This document shows positions 18,081-27,763 of a stretch of 64,000 nucleotides of DNA, one piece after another. The stretch spans positions 124,001 to 188,000 of the forward strand of contig CALKER010000005.1 in NCBI GenBank assembly GCA_938084835.1, read 5' to 3'. The first letter of the stretch is position 1, and each line of letters starts with the position of its first letter. The DNA comes from an uncultured Thermoguttaceae bacterium (lineage in GTDB: Bacteria > Planctomycetota > Planctomycetia > Pirellulales > Thermoguttaceae). The notes under the pieces were generated by a model. It was not told where the DNA came from. It searched no databases and saw only the letters and a program-made list of their open reading frames with translations. Both the position numbers and the translations under genes were made by a program.

Positions 18081-19184
18081 TTGGACTGGTCGTCGGTTAT
18101 CACACTCGAATTCAAGCCCCAGCTGAGCGAGACTTTGGCGCGGCTGAGTCGCTGGCTTTCGCGGGATGCCCCGGGAGAAATTTTTGCTGTTTTTAACGTT
18201 CGGACCAAAGCGCTTGAGGAGTTTGCCGAGCGCTATCGGCCGGGCTATTGTGAGCGGCCTTCGCTGGAAGAGCGGCTTACCTTCTGGGAAAAGCACCTCG
18301 CGGAGCGGGCCCACTTGGAGGATGACTCGGTGCCGGCGGCCTACCTCAGCGAGTTTGACCAAGGGCTTTATGGCGCTTTGGTGGGGGGACAACCCCAATA
18401 TATGGCCCATCCGGAAAACGGCTGGATTTCTTCCATGGTTCATCCCATTTTACGGGACAAGGAAGAGCTAGCGAGCTTGAGGTTCTCCCCCGACAACCCG
18501 GTTTTTACCGAATACCAGGCCTGGTTGGATGCCTTCGCCCGACACGCAGCAGGGCGTTTTGCGGTCAGTCACTTTATCCTCATCAACGGCATGAATTTCC
18601 TCTTCGAGCTCGTAGGCGCCACCAAGAGTTACCTGCTTTTGTGCGAGGATCCGGAATGGGTCTGGCGGGCGTTCGACCTTGCTTATGAAGTGAACCTGGC
18701 GGTCCAGCAATGCTTCTTCGAACGCGTGCCTTCTTTGGCTGGCGGGACGGCAAGCAATATGGTCCAGTGGATACCGGGCCGGGTGATTTCCGAAAGCGTC
18801 GATCCTTTTCACATGACTCGGGTTGAAGCGTTTGAGGTCTGGGGGAGGCCGGTGCTTGAGCGAATCTTCTCTCACTTCGACGGAGCCGTTATCCACCTGC
18901 ACGGCAACGGGCGACATCTGCTGCAGGCAGTGAGCATCGTTCCGGGGCTCAAGGCGATTTTCCTCGGCGATGATCGTGGTTGGCCACCGGCGGTGGAGGA
19001 ACTTCCCCGGTTGCAAAAACTAAGCCGCGATCTGCCCCTCGTGGTCCAGACAACTTGGGAGGTCTTCACCCATAAGTTACAGCGACATGAGTTGGTGGGA
19101 GGGGTACTCTATCACGTGACCGAGCCACCGAGCATTCGCGAAGCTAGTCGCATGATGGAAAAGGTTCGCTCATATCGGGTTTAA
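18081..19184 (+). CDS. Uroporphyrinogen-decarboxylase-superfamily protein
   Basis: The frame is open from GTG 17946, but TTG 18081 has GGAGG six bases upstream and begins where the sequence becomes protein-like, so I choose it (367 residues). The C-terminal half carries the superfamily hallmarks: VEAFEVWGRPVLERIFSHF, then HLHGNGRHLLQAVSIVPGLKAI, then GDDRGWP, matching the TIM-barrel core of URO-D and MtaA/CmuA-type corrinoid methyltransferases. The N-terminal haem-substrate Arg motif of true HemE is absent, so this is not HemE. Planctomycetes have many such paralogues, often tied to sugar metabolism, with unknown substrates. Stands alone; its 3' side faces the groEL terminator region. Confidence 0.7.
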   Translation: MDWSSVITLEFKPQLSETLARLSRWLSRDAPGEIFAVFNVRTKALEEFAERYRPGYCERPSLEERLTFWEKHLAERAHLEDDSVPAAYLSEFDQGLYGALVGGQPQYMAHPENGWISSMVHPILRDKEELASLRFSPDNPVFTEYQAWLDAFARHAAGRFAVSHFILINGMNFLFELVGATKSYLLLCEDPEWVWRAFDLAYEVNLAVQQCFFERVPSLAGGTASNMVQWIPGRVISESVDPFHMTRVEAFEVWGRPVLERIFSHFDGAVIHLHGNGRHLLQAVSIVPGLKAIFLGDDRGWPPAVEELPRLQKLSRDLPLVVQTTWEVFTHKLQRHELVGGVLYHVTEPPSIREASRMMEKVRSYRV

Positions 19185-19706
19185 CCTCCCTCAGGCTGGG
19201 CCTCGGCCTGATCTCTTGGCATCCCCTCCCAAGCGATTGTCCCTCGGAGAAGAGGTTGTCCCACACTGGCCGTCACACAGTGCCACCAGGATGCGATGTT
19301 GCGGTGGAAAATCAAAGCGATGGTCAGGGCCAACCGCTGACACGGTGGGTTGAGCCCACACCGCTGTCGGAAGTCGCCGGCAAATGTTCCGAGTCCGGAA
19401 AAGAAAAAAGGCCGATCTTGCGACCGACCTTAGAGGAATGGCGAATGAATTGGAGGAAGCCGTCACCCCGAGTGATTACGCAGGGAGTGCGAAACTTCGG
19501 GCAAAGCCGACGCTGCCTCTTCCGAAGTAGACATCGCGGCAAGTTACCCTGGGACCGGGCGCCCCTGGCTTTTCCTTCTTGATGCCCAAAGTGGGGTTTC
19601 CAACCGTTGAGCGCAGCCGACCCACCTTGTGGGGCATTGCCCAATCGACCTACGGATGCCCCTGAGTGATCTTTGCGGCATCTACTTCCCGCGGAAACCG
19701 GTTGGC
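19185..19706. other. 522-bp convergent spacer
   Basis: Between the URO-D-like gene and groEL. It contains the strong minus-strand terminator at 19402-19431. The 275 nt between the groEL stop and that terminator hold no supported gene and would form a long 3' untranslated region. Confidence 0.4.
19402..19431 (-). terminator. Rho-independent terminator of the groSL operon
   Basis: Read on the minus strand, AAGGTCGGTC pairs with GATCGGCCTT (10 bp, two G-U pairs) around a GCAA tetraloop, followed directly by a T6 run. The GNRA loop and uninterrupted U-tract make it a textbook intrinsic terminator. It is the only one found downstream of groEL. Confidence 0.75.
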
Positions 19707-21320
19707 TTAGTACTCGTGGTCACCGTGCCCGTGGGTTTCTTTCTCCTCCTTCGGCTTTTCGGCAACTAAAGCCTCGCTAGTGAGCAAGAGCGTTGCCACA
19801 CTGGCGGCATTTTGTAGGGCAGCGCGAGTGACCTTGGTGGGGTCGATAATCCCGGCTTTGACCAGATCTTCAAAGCGATCCGCCAAGGCGTTGTAACCCA
19901 TGCTGCCGTCCATTTCGGCCACCTTTTCGCAGATGACCGTCCCATCCTTGCCGGCGTTGGCAGCAATCTGGGTGAGCGGATACCGGCACGCCCGAAGCAC
20001 GATGTTGTAACCGATTTCCTCGTCGTGGCTTAGCCCAGTGGGCTTGCACTGCAGAGCTGCCCGAAGAAGCGCGACGCCCCCACCTGGGAGGATGCCTTCC
20101 TCAATTGCTGCCCGCGTGGCATGGAGGGCATCTTCTACGCGAGCTTTCTTTTCCTTCATTTCGCTTTCGGTGGCAGCCCCGACGAGGATCTTGGCGACGC
20201 CGCCGGCCAACTTCGCCACTCGCTCTTCTAGCTTCTCACGGTCGTAATCGCTCGTGGTGTTCTCGATTTCCCGACGCAGCTGCTCGATACGGGCCTTGAT
20301 CTCAGAGCTTTTGCCGGCACCTTCGATAATTGTGGTGTTATCTTTATCCACAACGACCTTCTTGGCCCGGCCGAGCTCCGCCAAAGTGACATTCTCCAAC
20401 TTTCGTCCCAGGCTTTCAAACAGGGCAATCCCGCCTGTGAGAATGGCGATGTCCTCGAGCATAGCCTTGCGACGATCGCCATAGCCTGGCGCCTTTACCG
20501 CACAGCACTTCATCACCCCCCGAAGCTTGTTGATGACCAACGTTGCCAGTGCCTCGCCTTCCACGTCCTCCGCAATAACCAACAGCGGTTTCCCCGCGTT
20601 CACGACCGCTTGCAAAAGTGGGATGAGTTCCTTGACGTTGGAAAGCTTCTTTTCGTGAATCAGGATGTAAGCATCCTCGAGCACGCACTCCATGGTTTGG
20701 GGATCGGTGACAAAGTAAGGTGATAAATATCCCCGGTCAAACTGCATTCCTTCCACAAGCTCGATTTCGATCCCCAGCCCTTTTCCCTCGTCGACGGTAA
20801 TCACACCATCCTTACCGACTTTGTCCATGGCCTCGGCTAGCTTTTCGCCGATTTCCATGTCATTGTTGGCGGCGATAGCTGCCACCTGGGCCATCTCCTT
20901 TGTGGTCTTAATGGGGATCGACATCTTCTTGAGCTTTTCGCACACATCTTCCACTGCTTTCTCGATCCCCTGCTTGAGCATGACGGGGTTGACGCCGGAA
21001 ACGACGGCTCTTAGACCCTCGAGAAAAATAGCCTCGGCAAGAATCGTGGCGGTAGTGGTCCCATCACCGGCAACGTCGCTCGTTTTGGAGGCCACTTCCC
21101 GCACCAGCCGCGCGCCCATGTTTTCATACGGATCTTCCAGCTCGATCTCCTTGGCCACCGTCACACCGTCTTTGGTGACCGTGGGAGCGCCGAAGCTTTT
21201 CTGGATGATAACATTGCGACCGCGCGGCCCAAGGGTAACTTTCACCGCTTGGGCAAGTTTCGCCACCCCGCGGCGAATAGATTCGCGGGCTTCCTGATCA
21301 AAAGCTAACATCTTCGCCAT
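19707..21320 (-). CDS. groL: 60-kDa chaperonin GroEL
   Basis: ATP-dependent folding chamber subunit, partner of the GroES encoded upstream. The full-length 537 residues show [32 protein letters not shown], written here only as a landmark of the equatorial domain (about 24-50), the nucleotide loop GDGTTTAT (about 86-93), and GGGVALLRA (about 413). The C-terminus is [14 protein letters not shown], charged and His-containing, and lacks the GGM repeats of the housekeeping E. coli protein. Planctomycetes usually carry several GroEL paralogues; this one is paired with groS, so it is likely the main or a stress-induced copy. No CIRCE element is visible. Confidence 0.97.
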   Translation of the reverse strand: MAKMLAFDQEARESIRRGVAKLAQAVKVTLGPRGRNVIIQKSFGAPTVTKDGVTVAKEIELEDPYENMGARLVREVASKTSDVAGDGTTTATILAEAIFLEGLRAVVSGVNPVMLKQGIEKAVEDVCEKLKKMSIPIKTTKEMAQVAAIAANNDMEIGEKLAEAMDKVGKDGVITVDEGKGLGIEIELVEGMQFDRGYLSPYFVTDPQTMECVLEDAYILIHEKKLSNVKELIPLLQAVVNAGKPLLVIAEDVEGEALATLVINKLRGVMKCCAVKAPGYGDRRKAMLEDIAILTGGIALFESLGRKLENVTLAELGRAKKVVVDKDNTTIIEGAGKSSEIKARIEQLRREIENTTSDYDREKLEERVAKLAGGVAKILVGAATESEMKEKKARVEDALHATRAAIEEGILPGGGVALLRAALQCKPTGLSHDEEIGYNIVLRACRYPLTQIAANAGKDGTVICEKVAEMDGSMGYNALADRFEDLVKAGIIDPTKVTRAALQNAASVATLLLTSEALVAEKPKEEKETHGHGDHEY

Positions 21321-21485
21321 AGTTTCCGCACTCCTTACTTTCTGACCGGTGAGTACTCAATGTGTTTGCGTTTGCCCCAGTAGCCCATTGTTTGCTGTTG
21401 CTTTTACCCACAGTTAATGGAAGCTACAGCACGAGACAATTCGGCCAAAATGTCCACGCCCATTTCCGCGGTGTAATCCCGGCCG

Positions 21486-21812
21486 TTAGTCGATGATAGC
21501 TAGAATGTCGTCCTCGCGCATAAGCAGCAGCTCGCGATCGTCGATTTTGAACTCTTCACCGGCATAGGCACTAAACAGAACGCGATCCCCGACCTTTACT
21601 TGGAAGGGGGCCCGGGTGCCATCACGGAGAAGCCGGCCCTCCCCTACAGAGATCACCTTGCCGCGCTTTGGTTTGTCCTTCGCCGTATCGGGCAACACTA
21701 TCCCGCCGGCCGTCTTTTCCTCCGCCGATTCGCGCTCGATAAGGATACGGTCCCCGATAGGCTGGATGCTTAGCTGTTTTGTGTTCTCATTGTCTACCTT
21801 TTTCTTTGCCAT
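21486..21812 (-). CDS. groS: 10-kDa co-chaperonin GroES
   Basis: Lid of the GroEL chamber. The 108 residues contain IQPIGDRILIERESAEEKTAGGIVLPD, the mobile-loop segment (positions about 17-43), then GEGRLLRDG and VGDRVLFSAYAGEEF, all standard for the family. A 16-residue charged N-terminal extension (MAKKKVDNENTK...) is slightly longer than in E. coli. TTGGAGG lies 9 nt before the ATG. It precedes groEL by 165 nt on the same strand, so the pair is probably one operon ended at 19402-19431. Confidence 0.97.
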   Translation of the reverse strand: MAKKKVDNENTKQLSIQPIGDRILIERESAEEKTAGGIVLPDTAKDKPKRGKVISVGEGRLLRDGTRAPFQVKVGDRVLFSAYAGEEFKIDDRELLLMREDDILAIID

Positions 21813-22911
21813 GCCAAAATGCCTCCAAGAATCCTTTTCTCAAAGTTGCCAAATTTCCGCAAAGTTACGTCGACGGATCCAATTCCTCGGGAGCATTACC
21901 GAGGAAGATTTCCCGCAGCCTACTTGGCACTTATTCCCTCGGCCCAGTTAAAACTTTGGAGCCAACGTGGCGAAACGATGTTCCGGGGAAGTGGGATGTC
22001 CCTTCAGGGAGCCAAAGAATCGTGGGACTTATGGGCTTCAGCCTCGAAGTTTGATGGAGGCTAGTAGCCTTTCGCAGAATTTCGCAGCCGCGAAAAATCG
22101 AAAGTTCGTCCCCGGCCCACAGACAACGAAATAGCCTCGGCTGTCAAACCGGCTGTTGACCCAAGTTTGTAAGCTTCAGGAGCAATCGGCGCGCCAAGCC
22201 CTCAGAGAGGCCCGAGCTGTTACCGTAACTTAAGCCACAGTGGGTACTTGGGACATTCACTCCACCGCCCGATTCCTCAGAATCAGAAACTCCATACTGT
22301 GAGGCTGCCATTGTGACAGTCATCCAGCTGCGGGAAATGTGGGGTTAGTTAATAGCATCGCCGGAGGAAGTGTGTTACGACTGTCGATGCATGAGCATGC
22401 CGGTGTGTGGGCAATCGCACGCGGAAACTGCCGCCAGGGGAGTTTCCAAGAGCCTGATGATTATGTTTAGAAAAGCCCCCGACTCTAAATAAACAACTAG
22501 TATAGCTTTAAACAGAAACCACACCATTTAGATAAACATTTTAGCGGATTGGGCTTTTGGGGAAAACAGAAATTGGACTCGGTGTGGGTATCTGACCACC
22601 ACCATTAAGGCGTTGGAATACCTCTTTTGTGGCATTTGCTTCTGGAAGTCTTCGCAATCCACTTGGGCATCCGATGGTGACGGCCTGGAAGGATGGCGTT
22701 CGAGAGAAATTGGGCGGGCTTTTGGCGCTACATTTACTTGCGAAATGATGTTTCACAAGTCTGCAAACCCATGGCGGGTGATTTTTGGGGTTGCATTTTT
22801 TGCGTTTTTTTGGAGTTTAATCCAGTTGAGTAATTCAGTTTCCGTTTTAATGCGCAGCGCGAGTATTTTTGAAGGTTATCTCTTATCAGCTATTTTCTTG
22901 TAAGATCGGTC
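21813..22911. other. 1.1-kb gap upstream of groS
   Basis: Holds the groS leader and promoter, which I could not place. From about 22480 to 22910 the DNA is visibly more AT-rich than its surroundings. ORFs there (for example 22613-22903, with a hydrophobic C-terminus) have no ribosome-binding site or known family. No CIRCE repeat and no RNA gene recognised. Confidence 0.35.
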
Positions 22912-22940
22912 TTGACAGAGAAAAAAGCTTTCTTTATAGT
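22912..22940 (+). promoter_or_regulatory. Consensus sigma-70-type promoter
   Basis: TTGACA (22912-22917), a 17-nt spacer, and TATAGT (22935-22940): a perfect -35, ideal spacing and a five-of-six -10. Transcription would begin near 22947. It is the strongest housekeeping promoter I found in the window, yet no protein gene follows within 700 nt; a terminator does. Confidence 0.75.
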
Positions 22941-22946
22941 TTGGAA

Positions 22947-23012
22947 TGAGGAACGTTCCTCGGCTTCTCGCCCTCCGTAGGTCCCTGCCCCGCCTATGGA
23001 GGGCTCTTTTTT
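22947..23012 (+). ncRNA. Candidate small RNA of about 65 nt
   Basis: Defined by the promoter at 22912-22940 and the terminator ending at 23012. It begins at or within a 14-bp perfect palindrome (GAGGAACGTTCCTC, 22948-22961), which could fold as a 5' hairpin or be an operator in the DNA. A stem-loop terminator with a U-tract ends it. It matches no small RNA I recognise (too short for 6S, SRP or tmRNA). It could also be an attenuated leader of something downstream, but the next gene starts at 23718. Confidence 0.5.
22970..23012 (+). terminator. Rho-independent terminator of the small transcript
   Basis: GCCCTCCGTAGG pairs with CCTATGGAGGGC over 12 bp (one G-U) around an 11-nt loop, followed by TCTTTTTT. 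The stem is long, GC-rich and has a good U-tract, so it should be efficient. It lies only about 23-65 nt from the predicted transcription start. Confidence 0.75.
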
Positions 23013-23717
23013 GCGCTCACTACATTTTGATAGCATCCGGGGAAACTTTTCCACTTTCATGCGAAAAGATTGGTTAATCCTCATCCTCTTACCGGGAAAT
23101 ACGTTAACTTTGTGGTCAGGAATGTCGCCGAGAGCTCGGCTGTGAACCCACGGACCGTTTTGCCCCGGGGCTTATCGATCATCCCAACTTTGTTGTTGCT
23201 TTTTTTGAGCTTCGACTGCCTGGACGAATCGAGGCCGTTTAACCGGCGTCACCGTGAGGGTCAGCCCACCACCCCCCAATCGGAGATCACTACGAAGGGG
23301 TTGGTGCCGGCTTAAACGATGAAGGGCAGCGACACGTTTGAGAAACTCCCTCCGAGCCGATCCACTTTTGTGTGCGGGTAAGTCTTGTGCGGGTATGTCT
23401 TAAGAGCGAAACCCCCGTTGCGTGCTTGAAAGTGTATCTCCCGAAGCCCAGAATGAATTGTGGTACTGAACTCCTCCGGTAACCCCGTGGCCCTGCCCTA
23501 AGTGGATGACAAGTAAACGGTTACCCCGCCAACCCAATTCGTGGCGTCCAAGGAGCAAGCGGACTGTGCTTGCGACGATCCCAGGATTTCGGTTCTTGCG
23601 AACTCATGTGTGATACAGGGCAATTTTCGCCGATGGAGAATTGGTCCCATGAAGTCCAGGAGAAATTTCGTTGTCCGTCTGCCGTTCGAGAATGGTCGGG
23701 AGCAAGGCCCCACCGAA
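23013..23717. other. 0.7-kb gap after the small transcript
   Basis: No supported gene. Small ORFs (23059-23145 and 23070-23315) have hydrophobic stretches but no ribosome-binding site. The right end is the leader of the oligogalacturonate-lyase-like gene. Confidence 0.3.
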
Positions 23718-24971
23718 ATGACTGTCGCACCTACCAGGTGCCCGCGCCGGCGGTTTCTCACGCGCTCCGTGGGGAGCGGTGCGGCCTTGTTAACCTGGGC
23801 CGGCGTGCGGCAGCTTGCCTGGCGGGCCTATGCCGCGACGGCGACTCACGTTGGCGGTCGGCACGTAGAGACATTGCCTTCCGGCGTGGAAGTATGGCAA
23901 GTTACCGAAAAGGAATTCCCGCAGTCGAACATTTACTGCGAAATCCCCTACACCTCGGCTGACGGAAAATGCTTTGTTTATTGGCGCCGCCCACCGAATC
24001 TTAGAGGTCCTAACCCTGTGGAAATAATGCTTGTCGAATTTGGTTCGTGGCGCGAGGAGAAGCTCGATGAAGCCCGAGCGATCACAGGCTGTGCCATCAC
24101 GCCGGATGGCCATTTTTACTATGTTCGGGCGGGCGAGTCTCCCCAGGAATTGTGGCGCATGAATCTGGCCACGGGGGAACGGGAGTTTGTGTATGCTGTC
24201 GATCCTCAAACGCCCTTAACAAGCCTGGGAACCGTCACAAGTGACCACCGGTACTATGCCTGCGGCACGCGGACCGACCCAACGTACCAAATGTTTGATA
24301 TCCTGCTGGTGGACCTTGTTAACAAGGAACAGAAGATTATCGACCGTGATCCATACATCCTTAATCCACATCCACAGTTTAATCCGGGCGACGGATCGCA
24401 GCTAATGATCCAGCACAATCGGGGTGGGCGGTTCGGTCCGGATGGCAAATTGGAACGATTGGTGGGACCGGAAGGCGCCACGCTGTACGTGCTGGCGGTA
24501 CCCGAGGGGTTACGCACGCCGCTTCGCGTCGGAAAACCATATACCGAGCCCTGCACCGGACATGAGGCATGGATTGGCACCACGGGTGAGATTTTGCTCA
24601 CGGTGAGCTGGCGGGGGGAATTTGCTCCACAAAACGGAAACCTCCTCGGCATCCGACCGGGGGAGGACCATCGAGTGGTCGCCCGCGGTTACCAATTTAA
24701 TCACGTGGGTGCCACACGATGCGGCAAGATGTTCTCTGCCGATGATTGGCAACCGCCGTTTAAAGTGATCGTTGGATCAACGATTACTGGCCAAACCGTC
24801 GAGTTATGTGCTTCTTACACGTCACCGACCCGAGACCAGGCCACACATGTTCATCCGTACATATCGACGAATTTGCGCTGGGTGGTCTTTAACTCCAATC
24901 GGTTCGGTCATCCGCACATCTTCGCCGCAAGTATTCCGGAAAAGATTCGCCGAGATCTCACGCAAGCTTAG
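23718..24971 (+). CDS. Exported oligogalacturonate-lyase-like beta-propeller (PL22-like)
   Basis: ATG 23718 is preferred over upstream starts because the signal begins there: MTVAPTRCPRRRFLTRSVG, a twin-arginine motif followed by a hydrophobic segment ending in AYA, so Tat export is likely. The mature part has repeated beta-propeller blades with S-x-D-G-K and T-x-D-H landmarks, and conserved His clusters (NPHPQFNPGDGSQLMIQHN, EPCTGHEAW, NHVGATRCG, THVHPYIS), which resemble the Mn-binding His/Gln site of oligogalacturonate lyase. In that family the enzyme splits di- and oligogalacturonates. Substrate here is unproven, and cytosolic PL22 enzymes normally lack a Tat signal. Ends tail-to-tail with the transglutaminase-like gene, overlapping 4 bp. 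Confidence 0.75.
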   Translation: MTVAPTRCPRRRFLTRSVGSGAALLTWAGVRQLAWRAYAATATHVGGRHVETLPSGVEVWQVTEKEFPQSNIYCEIPYTSADGKCFVYWRRPPNLRGPNPVEIMLVEFGSWREEKLDEARAITGCAITPDGHFYYVRAGESPQELWRMNLATGEREFVYAVDPQTPLTSLGTVTSDHRYYACGTRTDPTYQMFDILLVDLVNKEQKIIDRDPYILNPHPQFNPGDGSQLMIQHNRGGRFGPDGKLERLVGPEGATLYVLAVPEGLRTPLRVGKPYTEPCTGHEAWIGTTGEILLTVSWRGEFAPQNGNLLGIRPGEDHRVVARGYQFNHVGATRCGKMFSADDWQPPFKVIVGSTITGQTVELCASYTSPTRDQATHVHPYISTNLRWVVFNSNRFGHPHIFAASIPEKIRRDLTQA

Positions 24972-26023
24972 CGGACCAAAAGTCGACGAACGAATTCCAC
25001 CTGAGGCCGGCCACCGGTCCCGGTAAGCTGCTCGGCCAGGTATCGCTTTCGATCCCGAGGATTAAGGGGCGAACGGAAATTGTCCCCTTTCTGCAAGATA
25101 GGTCGAGGTTCGACTATTTGGCCGAAAGCCCTCTCCCCGGCAAGTTGGCAGGGAAACCAATATCCTTTGCCCTCATCGTCTACGAGGTAAAACTCCGCGT
25201 AAGCGTGGCCCGGGACCCACACCGTGCGAGCGGGAATTCCGCTTGCGCGGCATAGGGCGATAAAAAGCGAGGTCATTTCCTCGCAGTCTCCGGTTTTATC
25301 AGCTAGAGCGGCCAGCGCTCCTTTAAAGGGACCCTCCTGGTAAGTTACATTTTCGCGAACCCAGTCGTACAAGCGCTCCACCTTTTGCCATGCTGTCCCT
25401 TCCTCGGCCAAAAGCTGTCTGGCGAGAGACTGGATTTTCGAGTTGGTGACCTCAATGCCGGGACTTACGGCCAAAAAGGGGAGGACATCGCGGGCGAGTT
25501 TCCGCCTATCGGGCAAGACGAACACCGAGGTATCCGGCGGCGGCAAGATCGCCCGGCGACGCACCTCCGTGGTGACCAGCGCGCGGGCTTCCTCCCCATG
25601 GGCCAGAAAGGGAATTTCTACCACCATTTGCCGCACGGTTTCTTCCACTGTACGGAAAGATACCTTTACTCCGGGGGAATAATCCTCCTCGATGATGGTA
25701 ACTTCTTGCTCGGGCCAGTCGGCAGGAATAGGGATAAACGCCCGGATGCCCGTACAATTGCCGCCTGTGGCCTTCACCACTACCCCTGCCACCCACTTCT
25801 GAGATGTCATTTCACCGAGTTGTGGTCCTTTACCCTCCCTTCTCTCTAAAAACTGGGCATAAGCAAAATTACCCATAATCAGCATTAATATCGAAAATAT
25901 AATGTTTGCCCAAGCCAAAACCTTCGAATTGCCGCCCCGTGTCAGGTGGGTGTACTTTTTCGGCTGGTGAGAACGGTCCCGGCTGCCGCAGAGTTCAAAG
26001 GCCTGTTTCCCGAGAAATTTCAT
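24968..26023 (-). CDS. Transglutaminase-like cysteine-protease-fold protein
   Basis: A 351-residue protein; GGGAG precedes the ATG. A hydrophobic segment (ANIIFSILMLIMGNFAYA, about residues 39-56) is a signal peptide or anchor with a 38-residue cytoplasmic lead. The C-terminal half is the transglutaminase core: DWVRENVTY at about 219, catalytic Cys in KTGDCEEMTSLF (about 244-255), His in VPGHAYAEFY (about 268-277), and an Asp in the following strand (LVDDEGKGYW). The Cys-His-Asp triad looks intact, so peptidase or amide-transfer activity is likely, outside the cytoplasm. The middle region is a beta-rich domain of unknown role. Confidence 0.85.
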   Translation of the reverse strand: MKFLGKQAFELCGSRDRSHQPKKYTHLTRGGNSKVLAWANIIFSILMLIMGNFAYAQFLERREGKGPQLGEMTSQKWVAGVVVKATGGNCTGIRAFIPIPADWPEQEVTIIEEDYSPGVKVSFRTVEETVRQMVVEIPFLAHGEEARALVTTEVRRRAILPPPDTSVFVLPDRRKLARDVLPFLAVSPGIEVTNSKIQSLARQLLAEEGTAWQKVERLYDWVRENVTYQEGPFKGALAALADKTGDCEEMTSLFIALCRASGIPARTVWVPGHAYAEFYLVDDEGKGYWFPCQLAGERAFGQIVEPRPILQKGDNFRSPLNPRDRKRYLAEQLTGTGGRPQVEFVRRLLVR

Positions 26024-26467
26024 CTCCCAAATCTCCCAGATTGACCTAATTCGGATTTTCTCCGAAATTTCTGGATCGATTTAGTCTAAACGGGCTCTCT
26101 GTCCATTCTAGCTTTTCCAGCTTCCTGGACGGAACAAATTCCAACGCCTTGGGCATACGCCGAAAAGCTGCCGAATGAGTTCGAATGCGGCACGGCGTAG
26201 GAGCGACGGCGAGGGCGATAAAAATCTCCCAAAAGCTTCAACATTCCCGAAGGGAGGCTATGAGGTTGAGCCTAGGGGGAGGGCTTGCGGAAAGCGGGAG
26301 CGGACTAATTTAGTTTGGTATTCTCCTTGAGCGGCACAGGGGCTTCAGCAAAAGCGAGTCGAACTCCATCCACACCCACGGAGGCTGGGGGGCAGCGCCG
26401 CCTCCTGGCCGAAGCATTTCAAAGCCCCCCTCCTCAGCCGCCGCGGTGCCGTGTTTCTAGAAAGCCG
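26024..26467. other. 444-bp spacer
   Basis: Between two minus-strand genes. The left part would be the leader of the transglutaminase-like gene. A GTTCGAATG near 26178 resembles a tRNA T-loop but its flanks do not pair. Nothing else supported. Confidence 0.3.
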
Positions 26468-27487
26468 TCATCCTTTGCAGTCGCGCGAGTCGGCCTGTTT
26501 GGCGGCGGCAATTCGCTCTTTCATCCACTTGTCAGTCCACGTCGGAGCCATCCCTTGGCGGAAGCGATACGCCGGGAGGAGCCGCGGCCGACGAAGATAG
26601 CTATAGGCCTCCGTCCGAAGATGGGCCAGCATGTGATGACCGACCCGACGCTCTCTCTCCGCTCGCAAGTTGGCCAAAGAGATTGGGGCCACCACCACTT
26701 TCTCGCCGGGACCGGGATCAGCCTGGGCAAGCACTCGGCCATCGTAGTCGACGATCATACTTCCTCCCGGCCAACTGAACGGCGGATAGTCGGATCGCTC
26801 GGCTCCTTGATTGACCGCCACCACATAAACTAGGTTTTCAAGGGCCCGCACGCGATTAACTAACGTCCACCACTCAAGAGGGGAGGCAACTCCCCATGGA
26901 TCCATGTAAGCCGAAATGCGGACAATGATCTCGGCCCCCGCCGCGCTCAGCTCGCGGATTACCTCAGGGAAAAGCCAATCGTAGCAGGTTGCCACACCTA
27001 TCCGGCCCAGTTCCGTGTCCACAACTGGGAAAAGCGGCTGAGAGTAATCCTCCACATCGTGGGGGCTTGCCAGAAGTTCCCACGGAATCCACGGATTGAC
27101 CTTACGATATTTACTGAGGACCCCTTTGGGTCCCACGAGGCAGGTGGTGTTGAACAGGAGATCGGGATAGGCCGGATCCCATTCAATGAAGCTTCCCGTC
27201 TGAATGTAGCACCCTAACTTTTTCGCCAGTAGCGTGTAAGCATCGGTATGTTCGTTTGGGACTGGCAACGCAAGGCGCGCTCTTAACGTGGAGAGGTCCG
27301 GATAAATCGGAGCCGCGTGGGCAAATTCCGGGAAAGCCAAAAGCCGCACATCAAAAAACGGCTCGTACCCGTTGATGACTTCCTCCACCATGTGGCACAT
27401 CCGAGCGGTGTGCTCGGCGATTTCCTCGCGATCGCGTGGGCAGGTAAATGCCGTCTGACAGCACGCCGCATAGTAAAGCTCGCCCAT
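26468..27487 (-). CDS. Carbon-nitrogen hydrolase (nitrilase superfamily amidase)
   Basis: A 339-residue cytoplasmic enzyme of the nitrilase fold. The catalytic triad is visible: Glu in LLAFPEFAHA (about 49-58), Lys in KYRKVNPW (about 126-133) and Cys in GVATCYDWLFPE (about 162-173). The W-W-T-L-V-N-R-V-R-A-L-E-N-x-x-Y-V-V-A-V-N segment that follows is typical of the amidase branches. It would hydrolyse an amide or carbamoyl group, substrate unknown. GAGG precedes the ATG. The last 60 residues, basic and Tyr/Arg-rich, are an extension seen in aliphatic-amidase-like members. Single gene. Confidence 0.85.
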   Translation of the reverse strand: MGELYYAACCQTAFTCPRDREEIAEHTARMCHMVEEVINGYEPFFDVRLLAFPEFAHAAPIYPDLSTLRARLALPVPNEHTDAYTLLAKKLGCYIQTGSFIEWDPAYPDLLFNTTCLVGPKGVLSKYRKVNPWIPWELLASPHDVEDYSQPLFPVVDTELGRIGVATCYDWLFPEVIRELSAAGAEIIVRISAYMDPWGVASPLEWWTLVNRVRALENLVYVVAVNQGAERSDYPPFSWPGGSMIVDYDGRVLAQADPGPGEKVVVAPISLANLRAERERRVGHHMLAHLRTEAYSYLRRPRLLPAYRFRQGMAPTWTDKWMKERIAAAKQADSRDCKG

Positions 27488-27763
27488 GACGTCCTCACCC
27501 CGTAAACGAAGTTTGTGTGTGTGTGACTTGCCTTAATCCGGCGTTCAAGGAGGTAGCATCTGAGGTCTAGACATGAACAGTGGGCCCAGATGCCCGTGGG
27601 GTGGTGCCGTCGTTACCTTCCCCCCGATTTCCTCTTCATTTGGATACGCGGAATCCGGTCTCTGCCCAAAAACATTCCTGCGGGATTTTGGGCTCGGATG
27701 CTGGTGGAAGCAGCTTTTGCAGAAATACGGCTCGGTCCTGCGTGTCCACTCCGCGGCACTAGT

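Noticed and set aside
21813..21960. TTGGCACTT upstream of groS as a CIRCE half-site
   Set aside because: The matching GAGTGCTAA arm at nine bases distance is absent, so HrcA control is not supported.
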